DNA from: Arcanobacterium sp.
Lineage (GTDB): Bacteria; Actinomycetota; Actinomycetes; Actinomycetales; Actinomycetaceae
Direction: 5' to 3'
DNA length: 64,000 nucleotides
Assembly (NCBI GenBank): GCA_022778805.1
Contig: JALFSN010000006.1
Span: 318,364 to 382,363 of the forward strand
Both the position numbers and the translations under genes were made by a program. Numbering within the stretch: position 1 is the first letter of the stretch; the number at the start of each line of letters is the position of its first letter. Shown here piece after piece: positions 18,490 to 27,108 of the stretch. The notes under the pieces were generated by a model that did not search any database, had not been told where the DNA came from, and saw nothing but the letters and a program-made list of their open reading frames with translations.

Positions 18490-18984
18490 ATGGAGTCCGT
18501 ACGTACCACCCAAGCATCCGCCGAGAGCACTACCGGCGCAGGCATCCTCGCCGAGAGCGCCCCCGATTTTGCTTCACTATTGCGCAATGCACAGCTGCGA
18601 GTGACGAAACCGCGGCTCGCCGTGCTGGAAGAGCTCGCTGCTCATCCGCACCAGACTCCCGACTCCCTGCGATCCGCCGTCAAAAAACGTTTAGGCGCCG
18701 TCTCTATCCAGGCTATTTATGACGTCGTCCACACGCTCACCGCCAAAGGCATTCTGCGTATGGTGGTGCCCGCCGGATCACTGCCGCTCTTTGAAATCTC
18801 GCGCCACGACAATCATCATCATCTCGTCTGCCGCTCGTGCCGCACAGTGGTTGATATCCCCTGCGTAGTAGGCGAAGCTCCCTGCCTTGAGCCATCGGAC
18901 GACCACGGATTTGTACTTGATGAAGCCGAGGTGACGTTCTGGGGACTGTGCCCGCAGTGTGCCGCCTCAAAGAACGCCGCCTGA
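18490..18984 (+). CDS. Fur-family metalloregulator (FurA/PerR type)
   Basis: A 164-residue transcriptional repressor. After a loose 25-residue N-terminus comes the winged helix (RNAQLRVTKPRLAVLEELAAHPHQTPDSL ... SIQAIYDVVHTLTAKGILRMV). The C-terminal dimerisation domain carries the metal ligands HDNHHHLVCRSCRTVVDI and LCPQC, where two CxxC pairs suggest a structural zinc site. Such proteins sense iron or peroxide in actinobacteria, often next to a catalase gene; no catalase is present here, so the target genes are unknown. A GAAAAT-N6-ATG arrangement hints at a leaderless start. It is transcribed divergently from nrdHIEF across the DnaA-box cluster. Confidence 0.9.
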   Translation: MESVRTTQASAESTTGAGILAESAPDFASLLRNAQLRVTKPRLAVLEELAAHPHQTPDSLRSAVKKRLGAVSIQAIYDVVHTLTAKGILRMVVPAGSLPLFEISRHDNHHHLVCRSCRTVVDIPCVVGEAPCLEPSDDHGFVLDEAEVTFWGLCPQCAASKNAA

Positions 18985-19451
18985 GGTGTGCCTCGCCCGC
19001 AGAAGTCATCACCAGCTACACCAGCTACAACCGACGCGGAATCACCGACGCGGAATCACCCAGCTGCCCGCACAAAAAACAGAACCGCGCTCAGGGCGCT
19101 TCACCTAACTTTATCCTGGACACAGATTGCAGGAAGGGCAGATTGTAGGAAGGTTTGAGAAACGCACACGAAGAATTTTGCAGCATAGTTCCCAGGTGTT
19201 GTGCGGCATAGTTCTCCATGACGAAACAGCAAAAATCTCTGGAACATCTATGGAATAAGTTTGATAGTTTTCGCCTTATACCCTGCGTTCAGCTCGGAAG
19301 ATTCTGATATCTGGCTTTTGAGAGCATCTGGCACCCAGCTTAGGAATGCCCGGCGCTCAGGTGAGATATCTGGATGGCATCTGGATTTATGCTGACGCCA
19401 GCGAAGAAGTCGCCAGCGAACGAATAGGCTCAGCTAAAGAGAGGGAAAATC
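18985..19451. other. Intergenic region without recognisable gene
   Basis: 467 bp between the Fur gene and the GlsB-type gene. It holds a short tandem repeat (two copies of CCGACGCGGAATCA near 19032-19060) and near-repeats such as GATATCTGG, but no supported gene. The GlsB promoter must lie in it. Confidence 0.5.
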
Positions 19452-19715
19452 ATGGGACAAATTATTGGCATGATCGTTGTAGGAGCCGTGATCGGTGCGC
19501 TTGCTCGGCTTGTAAAGAAGGGTGAGCAACCCATTGGCATTGTGTGGACGATTATCCTCGGTGCATTGGGCGCTGGCATTGGCGGCTGGCTCGTCGGCGT
19601 CTTTGGCTACAGCAATGCAAATGGTGGGGTGGAGTGGGTCCGCTGGATCGTCTCCATCATCGTCGCCGTCATTCTCATTGGAATTTACATGGGCGCTACT
19701 GGAAAGAAAAAGTAA
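19452..19715 (+). CDS. GlsB/YeaQ/YmgE family stress-response membrane protein
   Basis: An 87-residue integral membrane protein with three hydrophobic, glycine-rich helices: MGQIIGMIVVGAVIGALARL, GIVWTIILGALGAGIGGWLVG and VRWIVSIIVAVILIGIYMG. It ends in GKKK. The family (transglycosylase-associated protein by old name) is induced by stress in many bacteria; a molecular function is not established. A clear RBS (AGAGAGGGA) lies just before the ATG. The membrane protein downstream starts 93 bp later. Confidence 0.9.
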   Translation: MGQIIGMIVVGAVIGALARLVKKGEQPIGIVWTIILGALGAGIGGWLVGVFGYSNANGGVEWVRWIVSIIVAVILIGIYMGATGKKK

Positions 19716-19807
19716 GGATACTTAAAGGATACTTAGACGTATTTTTCCACTGATACCCAGAAGTAAATATCTACTGGTAAATATCTACTTTCAGAAAGGA
19801 TGCTTTT

Positions 19808-20524
19808 ATGGAAGCAAAAATCTATAAGACGCTCGCCAAAATTCTTGGCGTTGTGCTATTTCTCATTGGCGTTGGCGCTTTTGCCGGCGGGCAATTTGCT
19901 GGCTCTTTTGTGGGTAGCCAGCTTCGAGCTCAGCAAATCACCATGCCAAAGGTGGAGGAGCTGAAAACCACAGATCAGGGCGGCCAATACAGCAAAGAAG
20001 ATGTGGACGCTCTCGCTCCTTTCGCTGGGCAACTGATGAGCACTGGAGACATGGCCGCTGCCTATGCTGATCACTATATTGCCGTGCATCTGCAGTCGGC
20101 AGCCAAGCGAGCCAACGTGCCAGAAGATAAAGCAACATTCGCCGGAATTGGTGACGTCGTCAATGAAGTGGAAGCGCAGCTCGCGGATGAGATCAAAGCA
20201 GATCCCACGAAGATTTCGGCTAAGACCCTCAGTCAGTTGAAGATCACTGCCCAGGAAGCTACGTCTGATGAGAACATTAAGAACGTGGTGAGCGCTGAGG
20301 AAAAGAACTCAGAATCGGCTTATCCCAGTGCCAAGCAGGCTAGCCAACTCAACAATTTGAAGAACAATACATTCTTCCAGGGCAATATGATTCGCGGCAC
20401 CCTACTTAGCGCTTATGGCTGGGGCTTGATTGGCAAGATCGCCAACATCGCTGGCATCGCTCTGATTGTGTTGGGCGTCGTGGTATTTGCCGGTAGCTTT
20501 GCTATCAAGAGCAAGAAAGAATAG
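19808..20524 (+). CDS. Conserved membrane protein with two membrane segments
   Basis: A 238-residue protein not assigned to a named family. A membrane helix at about residues 12-35 (ILGVVLFLIGVGAFAGGQFAGSFVG) and another at about 210-232 (IANIAGIALIVLGVVVFAGSFAI) flank a 170-residue, mostly polar helical domain. Inside this domain EDVDALAPFAGQLMSTGDMAAAYADHYIAVHL is well ordered. The topology suggests an extracytoplasmic domain held by both ends. An RBS (AGAAAGGATG) precedes the ATG and a strong terminator follows the stop. It may be co-expressed with the upstream GlsB-type protein, but no function is claimed. Confidence 0.7.
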   Translation: MEAKIYKTLAKILGVVLFLIGVGAFAGGQFAGSFVGSQLRAQQITMPKVEELKTTDQGGQYSKEDVDALAPFAGQLMSTGDMAAAYADHYIAVHLQSAAKRANVPEDKATFAGIGDVVNEVEAQLADEIKADPTKISAKTLSQLKITAQEATSDENIKNVVSAEEKNSESAYPSAKQASQLNNLKNNTFFQGNMIRGTLLSAYGWGLIGKIANIAGIALIVLGVVVFAGSFAIKSKKE

Positions 20525-20581
20525 TGCAGAGCACAGCACAGCGTGAAGCGTGATTCTGGCTCGCGTTAGTGAGTGCTAGTG

Positions 20582-20620
20582 AAAATCCTGGCAAATGGGT
20601 GTCTCGTTTGCCAGGATTTT
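20582..20620 (+). terminator. Rho-independent-type terminator
   Basis: AAAATCCTGGCAAA and TTTGCCAGGATTTT form a perfect 14-bp stem with an 11-nt loop, 58 bp after the membrane-protein stop. The T-run is inside the stem end. Confidence 0.85.
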
Positions 20621-20776
20621 CTGTATCGCCAGCTGCGAGTGAGATAATCGCCAGATAGATAGCCGTTAGGCAGGTCATTGCTCGTGTGATTGGCTAGTTC
20701 ATCGGCAGCTAGAAAGCGGTTTCGTCGTCATTTTCGTCGGCATCAAGAAGGCTTCGTGCGTGATATGCAGAGCGTG

Positions 20777-20782
20777 TAGTCT
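20777..20782 (+). promoter_or_regulatory. -10 hexamer of a probable leaderless promoter (nadE)
   Basis: TAGTCT, 6 nt (ACTGCT), then the nadE ATG at 20789, with no Shine-Dalgarno sequence. Confidence 0.55.
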
Positions 20783-20788
20783 ACTGCT

Positions 20789-21616
20789 ATGCGAGAACTT
20801 CAAGCCCATATCATTAGTGAACTCGGCGTCAAACCTCAGATTGATCCAGCTGCTGAAGTGGAAAGCCGTGTGCAATTTCTGGTGGATTATCTCGATTTTG
20901 CTCATGCCAAGGGATTCGTGCTCGGCATCTCAGGTGGTGTCGATTCTACGCTGGGGGGACGACTGAGCCAGCTTGCTGCCCAGCGGGCTCGCGAGCGCGG
21001 TCTGGATGCACATTTTATAGCGCTCCGTTTGCCATACTACGTGCAGGCGGATGAAGCTGATGCTCAGCGTGCTCTAGAATTTATTCAGCCAGATACTGCG
21101 TTTACGCTTGATATTGGTGACGCCGTAGATTCCTTTGAAAAAGATTTCGCCATGGCTACTGGCACGTTGATCTCTGACTTCAACAAAGGCAATATGAAAG
21201 CTCGTATGCGCATGATCGCCCAATACGCCGTGGCAGGAGATCGCGCAATGCTCGTGGTGGGCACCGATCACGCAGCAGAGGCTGTCACGGGTTTCTACAC
21301 CAAGTTTGGTGACGGCGGCGCGGACCTCACACCGCTCTCTGGCCTGGATAAACGGCAGATACGCCAGATCGTGAGGTACTTAGGTGGTGCCGACGATTTG
21401 GCTGGCAAAATGCCAACGGCAGATTTGCTCGATGAAAATCCTGGACGCGCTGACGAAGATGAACTGGGTCTGAGCTATGCGGATATTGATGCCTATTTGG
21501 AGGGGCGCGATGTGCCAGATGCTAGTGCCGAAAAAATTGAGCAGTATTTTTTGCGTACCCGCCACAAGCGCATCACTCCCGTGACGCCGGCGGATACCTG
21601 GTGGCGAGCTGATTAA
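20789..21616 (+). CDS. nadE: NH3-dependent NAD+ synthetase
   Basis: Catalyses the last step of NAD biosynthesis: amidation of nicotinate adenine dinucleotide with ammonia and ATP. The 275-residue single-domain protein lacks the glutaminase domain of the long form, so it should use free NH3. The PP-loop [13 protein letters not shown] lies at about residues 45-57. Substrate-binding segments [60 protein letters not shown] and [22 protein letters not shown] follow, with the terminal basic RTRHKR. It starts from a leaderless-type promoter and ends near a bidirectional terminator. Confidence 0.97.
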   Translation: MRELQAHIISELGVKPQIDPAAEVESRVQFLVDYLDFAHAKGFVLGISGGVDSTLGGRLSQLAAQRARERGLDAHFIALRLPYYVQADEADAQRALEFIQPDTAFTLDIGDAVDSFEKDFAMATGTLISDFNKGNMKARMRMIAQYAVAGDRAMLVVGTDHAAEAVTGFYTKFGDGGADLTPLSGLDKRQIRQIVRYLGGADDLAGKMPTADLLDENPGRADEDELGLSYADIDAYLEGRDVPDASAEKIEQYFLRTRHKRITPVTPADTWWRAD

Positions 21617-21710
21617 TAGCTTACAGCTTGATGGCCTGGTTAAGTGCCGGCTCACATCCGGAGAATTCAATAGTCTAAGAACTAGGATGCCAGCAAAGAG
21701 CAGCGGATAG

Positions 21711-21750
21711 TCATGTGGGGTTACGTCTGTGCAGACGTAACCCCACATGA
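21711..21750. terminator. Bidirectional terminator between nadE and metS
   Basis: TCATGTGGGGTTACGTCTG and its exact complement flank a 2-nt centre: a 19-bp perfect palindromic stem between two convergent genes (nadE stop at 21616, metS stop at 21759). It can serve either direction. Confidence 0.85.
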
Positions 21751-21758
21751 TGACCTTG

Positions 21759-21887
21759 TCACTTCACTTGTGATGCTTCATCTTCGTCACGCATGGGGTG
21801 AGTGACGAGGTAGGTGATGGAAGCGCCAAGCCCACCCCAGATTACAATCATTGCCCCACACATTAATGCTATTGCTGATCCAGTCAT
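21759..21887 (-). CDS. metS: MetS-like small subunit of the NSS transporter
   Basis: A 42-residue membrane peptide read on the minus strand as MTGSAIALMCGAMIVIWG, then GLGASITYLVTHPMRDEDEASQVK. It has one hydrophobic helix (about 4-28) and an acidic tail. Its ATG shares a base with the TAA stop of the large transporter gene (TAATG), so translation is coupled. In corynebacteria the NSS-family methionine/alanine transporter MetP needs such a small partner, MetS. Size, topology and position agree, so the assignment is strong by context. The bidirectional terminator follows 8 bp after its stop. Confidence 0.82.
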   Translation of the reverse strand: MTGSAIALMCGAMIVIWGGLGASITYLVTHPMRDEDEASQVK

Positions 21888-23554
21888 TAGATTTCCTTCA
21901 TCGGGTTGTATGTGCCAGGTTTGCGCTCATCCGTCAACCCCATGAGTTCGCGGGTGTACGGGCCAGTATTGCCAGTATCTTTTGGCGAGTCACTCATGCC
22001 AGGGGTGGCTTCAGCGCCGTGATAGGAGACGGCGTCAAAATCATCTACTGGCGTATGCCACGGCGAGACGGTGAGGAAGTACGCCACCGCTACCACGAGC
22101 ATGATCATGATCCATCCATACTGGTAGAGGAAACCGGTGGGGTATGTATCGTAACCATCGCGAAGCAGAGTGACGACGGTAATCACCATCATGACGCCGA
22201 GAATAATAGGCATCACGATAGCGATGCAGGCATACCAGAATTTGCCTACGTGCAGGCGAGAATTGTAATTGAGGTGAGCGCGCAGGAGTGGCAGTCGCTT
22301 GAGCACAAAAGCCACCACGATACAGGTGAGGACGGCGCAGCTGACCACGCCAATTTCGTTGATATATTTATCGACGACGTCAAGTGCATTGAGGCCATTC
22401 GAGGTGGAGAAAATCACCACGGAGGCGACGCCGTCAAAAATCACGACGCTGATCGAGGCAACTCTGCGACTCATGTTGAACTTTTCTTGCAGAGCTGCAC
22501 TGATGACCTGCGTGAGCGAAAGCAGCGAAGTGAAACCGGCGATAAGCAATGACGCAAAGAAGATTATGCCGAAGATGGCACCACCAGGCATCATAGAGAT
22601 CACCTGCGGGAACGTCATGAAGCTTAGCCCTACGCCGGTGAGACCTTCGAGTTGATCGACGCCAATATTCTGCGCATTGGCCATGAATCCTAGGGTGGCG
22701 AATACGCCGATCCCAGCCAGAATTTCAAAGGAAGAATTGGCAAAGCCCGTCACGAGGCCAGTGGGCACGATGTTGCTCTTGCGCTTGAGATAGCTGGAGT
22801 ATGTGACCATAATGCCAAAGCCAACTGAGAGCGAGTAGAAAATCTGCGCGTATGCGGCTATCCACACCTGCGGGTTTGCTAATGCGCCCCAGTTGGGAGT
22901 GAAGAGAGCGTTCAATCCCTCAGCGGCACCTGGCAACGTGAGAGCCCGAACGACGAGCGCCAAGAAGATCAGCACGAGTATCGGAATGAAAAATTTATTG
23001 GCTTTTTCAATCCCTTTGGATACGCCGAGCGCCATAACGATTGCCACAGCAACCCAAATAAACACTAGCGGCCAGAAAATACCTGGCACGATCTCTGCGG
23101 CAGCTCCAGGATCAGTGAGGTGCAAGAAGTCTTTCACGAAGAACGTCGTAGAATCTTCGCCCCAGGCAAGTGTGCCGGAGAAGATCATGTACCGTGCAGC
23201 CCAGGCCAAGATGACGGCGTAATATGCTGTGATGACGAAGCACACCAGCACTTTTAACCAGCCAATCATTTCAAATTTCTTGCCGATACGCCGAAAAACT
23301 GCGGGGGCGGAGCCGCGGTACCGGCTTCCCAGAGCATAGTCGAGCAGCAGCATGGGGATGCCAGCGGTGAGAAGTGCCACGATGTAGGGCACGATGAATG
23401 CGCCGCCACCATTTGTGTAGGCCACGCCAGGGAAGCGCCAGATATTACCAAGGCCAATAGCCGAGCCAACAGCTGCCATAATAAAGCCAAATTGCCCCGT
23501 CCATTGTTCACGTGGGGCTATTGCAGCAGTTGCTTGCGTGGAGTGTTCAGCCAC
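21887..23554 (-). CDS. metP: Sodium-dependent amino-acid transporter, NSS family (MetP type)
   Basis: A 555-residue Na+-coupled symporter in the LeuT fold with about 12 membrane helices. The N-terminal Na+/substrate site WTGQFGFIMAAVGSAIGLGNIWRFP is the NSS signature; NGGGAFIVPYIVALLTAGIPMLLLDYALG follows. The start chosen is GTG at 23554 because AAGGAGGA sits 4 nt before it; an in-frame ATG lies 21 nt upstream. The C-terminus is hydrophilic. The overlapping small gene downstream identifies the corynebacterial-type MetP-MetS pair, which takes up methionine and alanine. The substrate is inferred from that pairing. Confidence 0.9.
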   Translation of the reverse strand: MAEHSTQATAAIAPREQWTGQFGFIMAAVGSAIGLGNIWRFPGVAYTNGGGAFIVPYIVALLTAGIPMLLLDYALGSRYRGSAPAVFRRIGKKFEMIGWLKVLVCFVITAYYAVILAWAARYMIFSGTLAWGEDSTTFFVKDFLHLTDPGAAAEIVPGIFWPLVFIWVAVAIVMALGVSKGIEKANKFFIPILVLIFLALVVRALTLPGAAEGLNALFTPNWGALANPQVWIAAYAQIFYSLSVGFGIMVTYSSYLKRKSNIVPTGLVTGFANSSFEILAGIGVFATLGFMANAQNIGVDQLEGLTGVGLSFMTFPQVISMMPGGAIFGIIFFASLLIAGFTSLLSLTQVISAALQEKFNMSRRVASISVVIFDGVASVVIFSTSNGLNALDVVDKYINEIGVVSCAVLTCIVVAFVLKRLPLLRAHLNYNSRLHVGKFWYACIAIVMPIILGVMMVITVVTLLRDGYDTYPTGFLYQYGWIMIMLVVAVAYFLTVSPWHTPVDDFDAVSYHGAEATPGMSDSPKDTGNTGPYTRELMGLTDERKPGTYNPMKEI

Positions 23555-23865
23555 AAAATCCTCCTTACATTCCACAATCAGATTGGAACTAAAACTAATA
23601 GCCCGTCTCGCTTAATGGTCTCACAGTTCAAATGGTGGACATTTTGTGAGTTGCTGCCGTTATAACAGGCGTGTTCATGACAGGCGTGTGAGGGGGCATG
23701 TGTGACGTTTGAAATGCGCCGTTATATCGATACTGAAGTCTCCGTCGTCACTGATGCTTGCGAATAATTGCAGCAAGGCTGAAAAGAGGATAGTAGGCTG
23801 TGGGTAAGTGCGCTGACATGAGCCAGTATGGGGCTAAGTCGTGACGGCGTTAGCTGGCATGACGT
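23555..23865. other. Spacer upstream of metP
   Basis: 311 bp between the channel-protein stop and the metP start. It carries two direct copies of ACAGGCGTGT near 23666-23690 and presumably the metP promoter. No gene is supported. Confidence 0.5.
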
Positions 23866-24630
23866 TCACGAGTCAACGTGATGGCCGTGATCGGATGTCC
23901 GTGGATGCGGGCGTACAGTACGATATGTGCGACGTCGGCGATCCCGAGGGAAACGCTGCTCGCGTGGCCAACGCCCCCGAGCTGTGGAGGCGAGATCGTA
24001 GGCGTGCGTGGGAAGAACCCAATTTCGTCTACGTGCTACCAACGAGAAAACTGTGCACAGGATAATTGCACACGCCATGCCGATAGTGGCATGTCCGTAG
24101 GTCTGCCAGAGCACCATCTGCGTCGATGCTACGACGGCTAGCGTGGCATAGAGCGGTTTGCCACCGAAAATGGCGGGCGTTTCTTTGCATAAAACGTCGC
24201 GGATCATTCCGCCACATACCGCCGTCACGATGCCGAGAAAAATAGCTGGAAACCAGCCTAGCCCCGCCGTCAAACCTTTGGAAGCTCCCGTGGCACTCCA
24301 GCATCCGAGAGACAGCGCGTCAGCTACGACGAGAAGACGGTGCGTCCATTTGTGCTCAAAGGTGAAAAAATACCCTATGAATGCGGCTCCGAAAGCTCCA
24401 GAGAGGTACCACGGATCCGTCAAAGCTACCGGAAAGCCACGGGTGAGCATCATATCGCGCAGCAGTCCCCCGCCCAGTGCCGAGGCTCCACCGAGTACAA
24501 AGAACCCAATAATGTCGTAGCCGTGCCGCCGAGCCGCTGCCGCTCCTAAGAGTCCGTTCGCTATCACACCCGTGACGTCTACTACGCGAAAAAGGAGATC
24601 TGCATCCATGCGAACCTCTGCGTCACTCAT
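23866..24630 (-). CDS. TRIC/UPF0126 family cation channel protein
   Basis: A 254-residue membrane protein with two repeated three-helix units, each carrying the family's glycine-rich pattern: DVTGVIANGLLGAAAARRHGYDIIGFFVLGGASALGGGLLRDMML and LGWFPAIFLGIVTAVCGGMIRDVLCKETPAIF. Prokaryotic TRIC proteins are homotrimeric monovalent cation channels. The last 45 residues (after RRRNWVLP) are arginine-rich and not typical of the family, perhaps a frame extension of the 3' end. The ATG overlaps the stop of the macrodomain gene (ATGAGTGA), so the two are translationally coupled. Confidence 0.85.
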   Translation of the reverse strand: MSDAEVRMDADLLFRVVDVTGVIANGLLGAAAARRHGYDIIGFFVLGGASALGGGLLRDMMLTRGFPVALTDPWYLSGAFGAAFIGYFFTFEHKWTHRLLVVADALSLGCWSATGASKGLTAGLGWFPAIFLGIVTAVCGGMIRDVLCKETPAIFGGKPLYATLAVVASTQMVLWQTYGHATIGMACAIILCTVFSLVARRRNWVLPTHAYDLASTARGRWPREQRFPRDRRRRTYRTVRPHPRTSDHGHHVDS

Positions 24631-25528
24631 TCACCCACGTCGTCAGCACTCGCTCCATGTGGGCGAGATCTTCGTCGTTGTGTACCGAGAACAGCACCAA
24701 CTCCAGCTGTGAAGCATGGATGTGCATCCAGTCGTCTACCGTTTGCAAGGCGATCTTTGCTGCGATATCGAAAGGAAAACCATTTCCACCAGTGGCCAGA
24801 GCAGGGAAAGCAATCGTCGAGATATCGCCTTTTTCGCGGGCAAGCTCCAGGCAATTCCAGTAGCAATCGCGCAGCAGCTCCCGATCTCGCTGGGCGGGAG
24901 TCCCTGTATGTACTTCAGGCGCCACCGTGTGAATCACGTAGCGTGCTGGCATGCGGTAGCCGCGAGTAATCACGGCTGATCCGGTCTCAGCTTCGTGACC
25001 CAGCACGTCCATAATTGCTGCGCCGTCATTGCGCATCCAAGGGCCGGCTTGCAGGTGAATCACGGAATCCAAGCAGCCGTGCAGCGGGATGCGGCAGCCA
25101 GTGAGATCTGGCATAGCAGAATTCACGACGGCATCTACGACGAGTTGGCGAATATCGCCGAGATAGATAGCTGTGTTGAAAGCGCGCGGATAATCATTCT
25201 CCGGAAACATATCGTTCACGCGCCGCAGATTCAAGGCCTCTACACGCCCGTGTTTGCCGCTCACGCGCAGCAAAATTGAGTTGATCGCCCGCTCCGTAAT
25301 CGGATCAAGCGGACCTGGATCGCGCTGCGTCAGCTCTGCATCGAGCCAGCGAAGTAAAGATTCGTCGGTGGCCAGGTGCGCCACGGACGACGTGCCGGTA
25401 TAGCGTTTATTGGGAAGCCCGCTGAGCGCCGTCATTAAAAGGTCACGGCCAGTGCGAGCGTCTTTAGTGGGGAGCGGAAAAGGATCATCGAGATGAATGA
25501 GATCTCGATACTCCGAAAGCGTTACCAC
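24623..25528 (-). CDS. Zinc-dependent macrodomain ADP-ribose hydrolase
   Basis: A 301-residue protein with an all-helical N-terminal part and a macrodomain from about residue 85. The zinc-macro motif TGCRIPLHGCLDSVIHLQAGPWMR supplies Cys and His ligands. DVVNSAMPDL-type, GYRMPARYVIHTVAP and AFPALATGGNGFPF segments form the ADP-ribose pocket. Zn-macrodomains reverse protein ADP-ribosylation and in some bacteria are encoded with a SirTM ADP-ribosyltransferase and a lipoylated GcvH-L target. None of these partners is here; the downstream neighbour is a TRIC channel. The GTG start at 25528 has AGGAGG 4 nt before it. Confidence 0.87.
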   Translation of the reverse strand: MVTLSEYRDLIHLDDPFPLPTKDARTGRDLLMTALSGLPNKRYTGTSSVAHLATDESLLRWLDAELTQRDPGPLDPITERAINSILLRVSGKHGRVEALNLRRVNDMFPENDYPRAFNTAIYLGDIRQLVVDAVVNSAMPDLTGCRIPLHGCLDSVIHLQAGPWMRNDGAAIMDVLGHEAETGSAVITRGYRMPARYVIHTVAPEVHTGTPAQRDRELLRDCYWNCLELAREKGDISTIAFPALATGGNGFPFDIAAKIALQTVDDWMHIHASQLELVLFSVHNDEDLAHMERVLTTWVNE

Positions 25529-25972
25529 GGTGCCTCCTGTTGCTCACGGATGTTCTTCATGCAATGTTCTCAATACAAGCCTATCGAATTCGGCTTCGCG
25601 CTGCCGCTGCTCTCTAGGCTCAAACGGGCGATGAGCATCACACAGGTAGATCGCGTAAAAATCACGTGCAACAGAATGGATATGCAGCAACGATCCCGAG
25701 AAATCACACCTAGGAGCTACACCTAAATTCAGCCTAGCTTAGCCTGCGAAAATAACCCTCGAAAAGAATCTGCGCAAAAAGGCTTGAAGTGGGCTGAGCG
25801 TAAAAAGTGGGCTGAGCATACAGAGGCTTCTTCAACCATTCGTAGCGGGTACCCTAGGAATCTGCACATAGGCGCTCCAGTGGCAGGTGTGGTCGGGTAG
25901 ATGTGGCTAGGCGAATATGAGTTTGGGCAGATATGGTTGGCCGTACGCCATGAGCCAGGTATCGTTATCGAT
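25529..25972. other. Intergenic region upstream of RNase HI
   Basis: About 440 bp. It contains a direct repeat AGTGGGCTGAGC (25788-25799 and 25806-25817). No further gene is supported if RNase HI starts at the GTG at 25973; the frame remains open to an ATG at 25901. Confidence 0.45.
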
Positions 25973-26461
25973 GTGCTAGATGAGGTTTGCTATACGGAAG
26001 GGCCGATTGGACGGCCGCGATCTGGATTTGATTACGTGATTGCCACCGATGGAGCCTGCTCTGGGAACCCTGGCCCAGGTGGCTGGGCGTGGCTGGAACA
26101 GATGACTGGCGCTTACCAGAGCGGCGGAGAAGCGAGCACCACCAACAACAGAATGGAACTGATCGCACTCATCCGTGCTCTTGAGTTCGTGCCTGCAGAA
26201 GCTAGTTTGCTGGTGCGCGCCGATTCGTCATACGTCATTAACTCTCTGACGAAGTGGGCAAAAGGATGGCGTGCTCGCGGCTGGCGCAAGGCAGATGGCA
26301 AGCCGGTACTCAACAGAGAACTTATCGAGAAGCTACTCAACCTCTATGAAGCACGCACTGGACACACCGAGATTGAGTGGGTGAAAGGCCATGCTGGCGA
26401 CGCCGCAAACGAGTTTGTCGATCGTGCGGCAGTGCGCCAGTCACAAGCTCATATGCGCTAA
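25973..26461 (+). CDS. rnhA: Ribonuclease HI
   Basis: Cleaves the RNA strand of RNA-DNA hybrids. Catalytic acids are visible as Asp in YVIATDGACSGNPGPGGWAW, Glu in TTNNRMELIALIRALE, Asp in LLVRADSSYVINSLTKW and the final Asp of GDAANEFVDRAA. The loop WAKGWRARGWRKADGKPVLN is the basic handle that binds the hybrid. The start is uncertain: GTG at 25973 gives 162 residues and follows TATCGT-N7, a leaderless-type promoter. The ATG at 25901 would add 24 residues not typical of the family and has no RBS. It is monocistronic in appearance. Confidence 0.93.
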   Translation: MLDEVCYTEGPIGRPRSGFDYVIATDGACSGNPGPGGWAWLEQMTGAYQSGGEASTTNNRMELIALIRALEFVPAEASLLVRADSSYVINSLTKWAKGWRARGWRKADGKPVLNRELIEKLLNLYEARTGHTEIEWVKGHAGDAANEFVDRAAVRQSQAHMR

Positions 26462-26589
26462 CGAGCTGGGGCAGGATGACGCACATGATGCGCGCGACAG
26501 AGCCATATGAATAAGATATGTGTGGATGTGGCGTGCGTGAATACGGCAGAGATGAATACGGCATAAAAGCTGGAGTGTAGGGAGAGATC

Positions 26590-26955
26590 ATGGCGCAAAG
26601 CATGGCACGAGGTGGAAAAAAGACGCGCTGGGGGGCAGCTGGACTCGCCGTCATCGCCCTTGCTCTCACGGCGAGCTGTTCGATTGGTGGACCTTCCAAG
26701 ACTGCACTAGTAGATGGGCTCGTGCGGTCAGCTGACTTTGCACAGTTCAATTCGCTTGGGTTCTCAGATGAAAGAGTGCGCTTAGCCGCACAGTGCACGG
26801 CCGATACGATTGATGGCAAACTCTCTCATGACGCGCTGACGGCGATTGCCAGCGGAAAGTTTGATCTGCAGCTCAGCAAGAGCGACTACACTCAGTTGGC
26901 TCAGGCTATCTCTGCGTGCGGGCTCGATACTGCAGATGCCAATAGTGGGCGGTGA
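26590..26955 (+). CDS. Small putative lipoprotein of unknown function
   Basis: A 121-residue exported protein. Basic residues (RGGKKTRW) and a hydrophobic stretch WGAAGLAVIALALTAS lead to lipobox TASC (Cys about 30). The mature 90 residues hold two further cysteines (AAQCTADTIDGK and AISACGLDTA) that could form a disulfide. An RBS (AGGGAGAG) lies close to the ATG. I do not recognise the family. Confidence 0.7.
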   Translation: MAQSMARGGKKTRWGAAGLAVIALALTASCSIGGPSKTALVDGLVRSADFAQFNSLGFSDERVRLAAQCTADTIDGKLSHDALTAIASGKFDLQLSKSDYTQLAQAISACGLDTADANSGR

Positions 26956-27108
26956 TTGAGCCTGCGAGTGCGTCCGCGCGTAGAAAGCAGGCACGGCACG
27001 TGGGGTGCGCGACGTGTAAGAGACGTGGAAATGCTATCCGTGGAAGTGCTATTGAAGCTCGCAGGCCCTGATGAAATTGCGGCAACGGCGGTCTGTGCCC
27101 ATTCGTAG

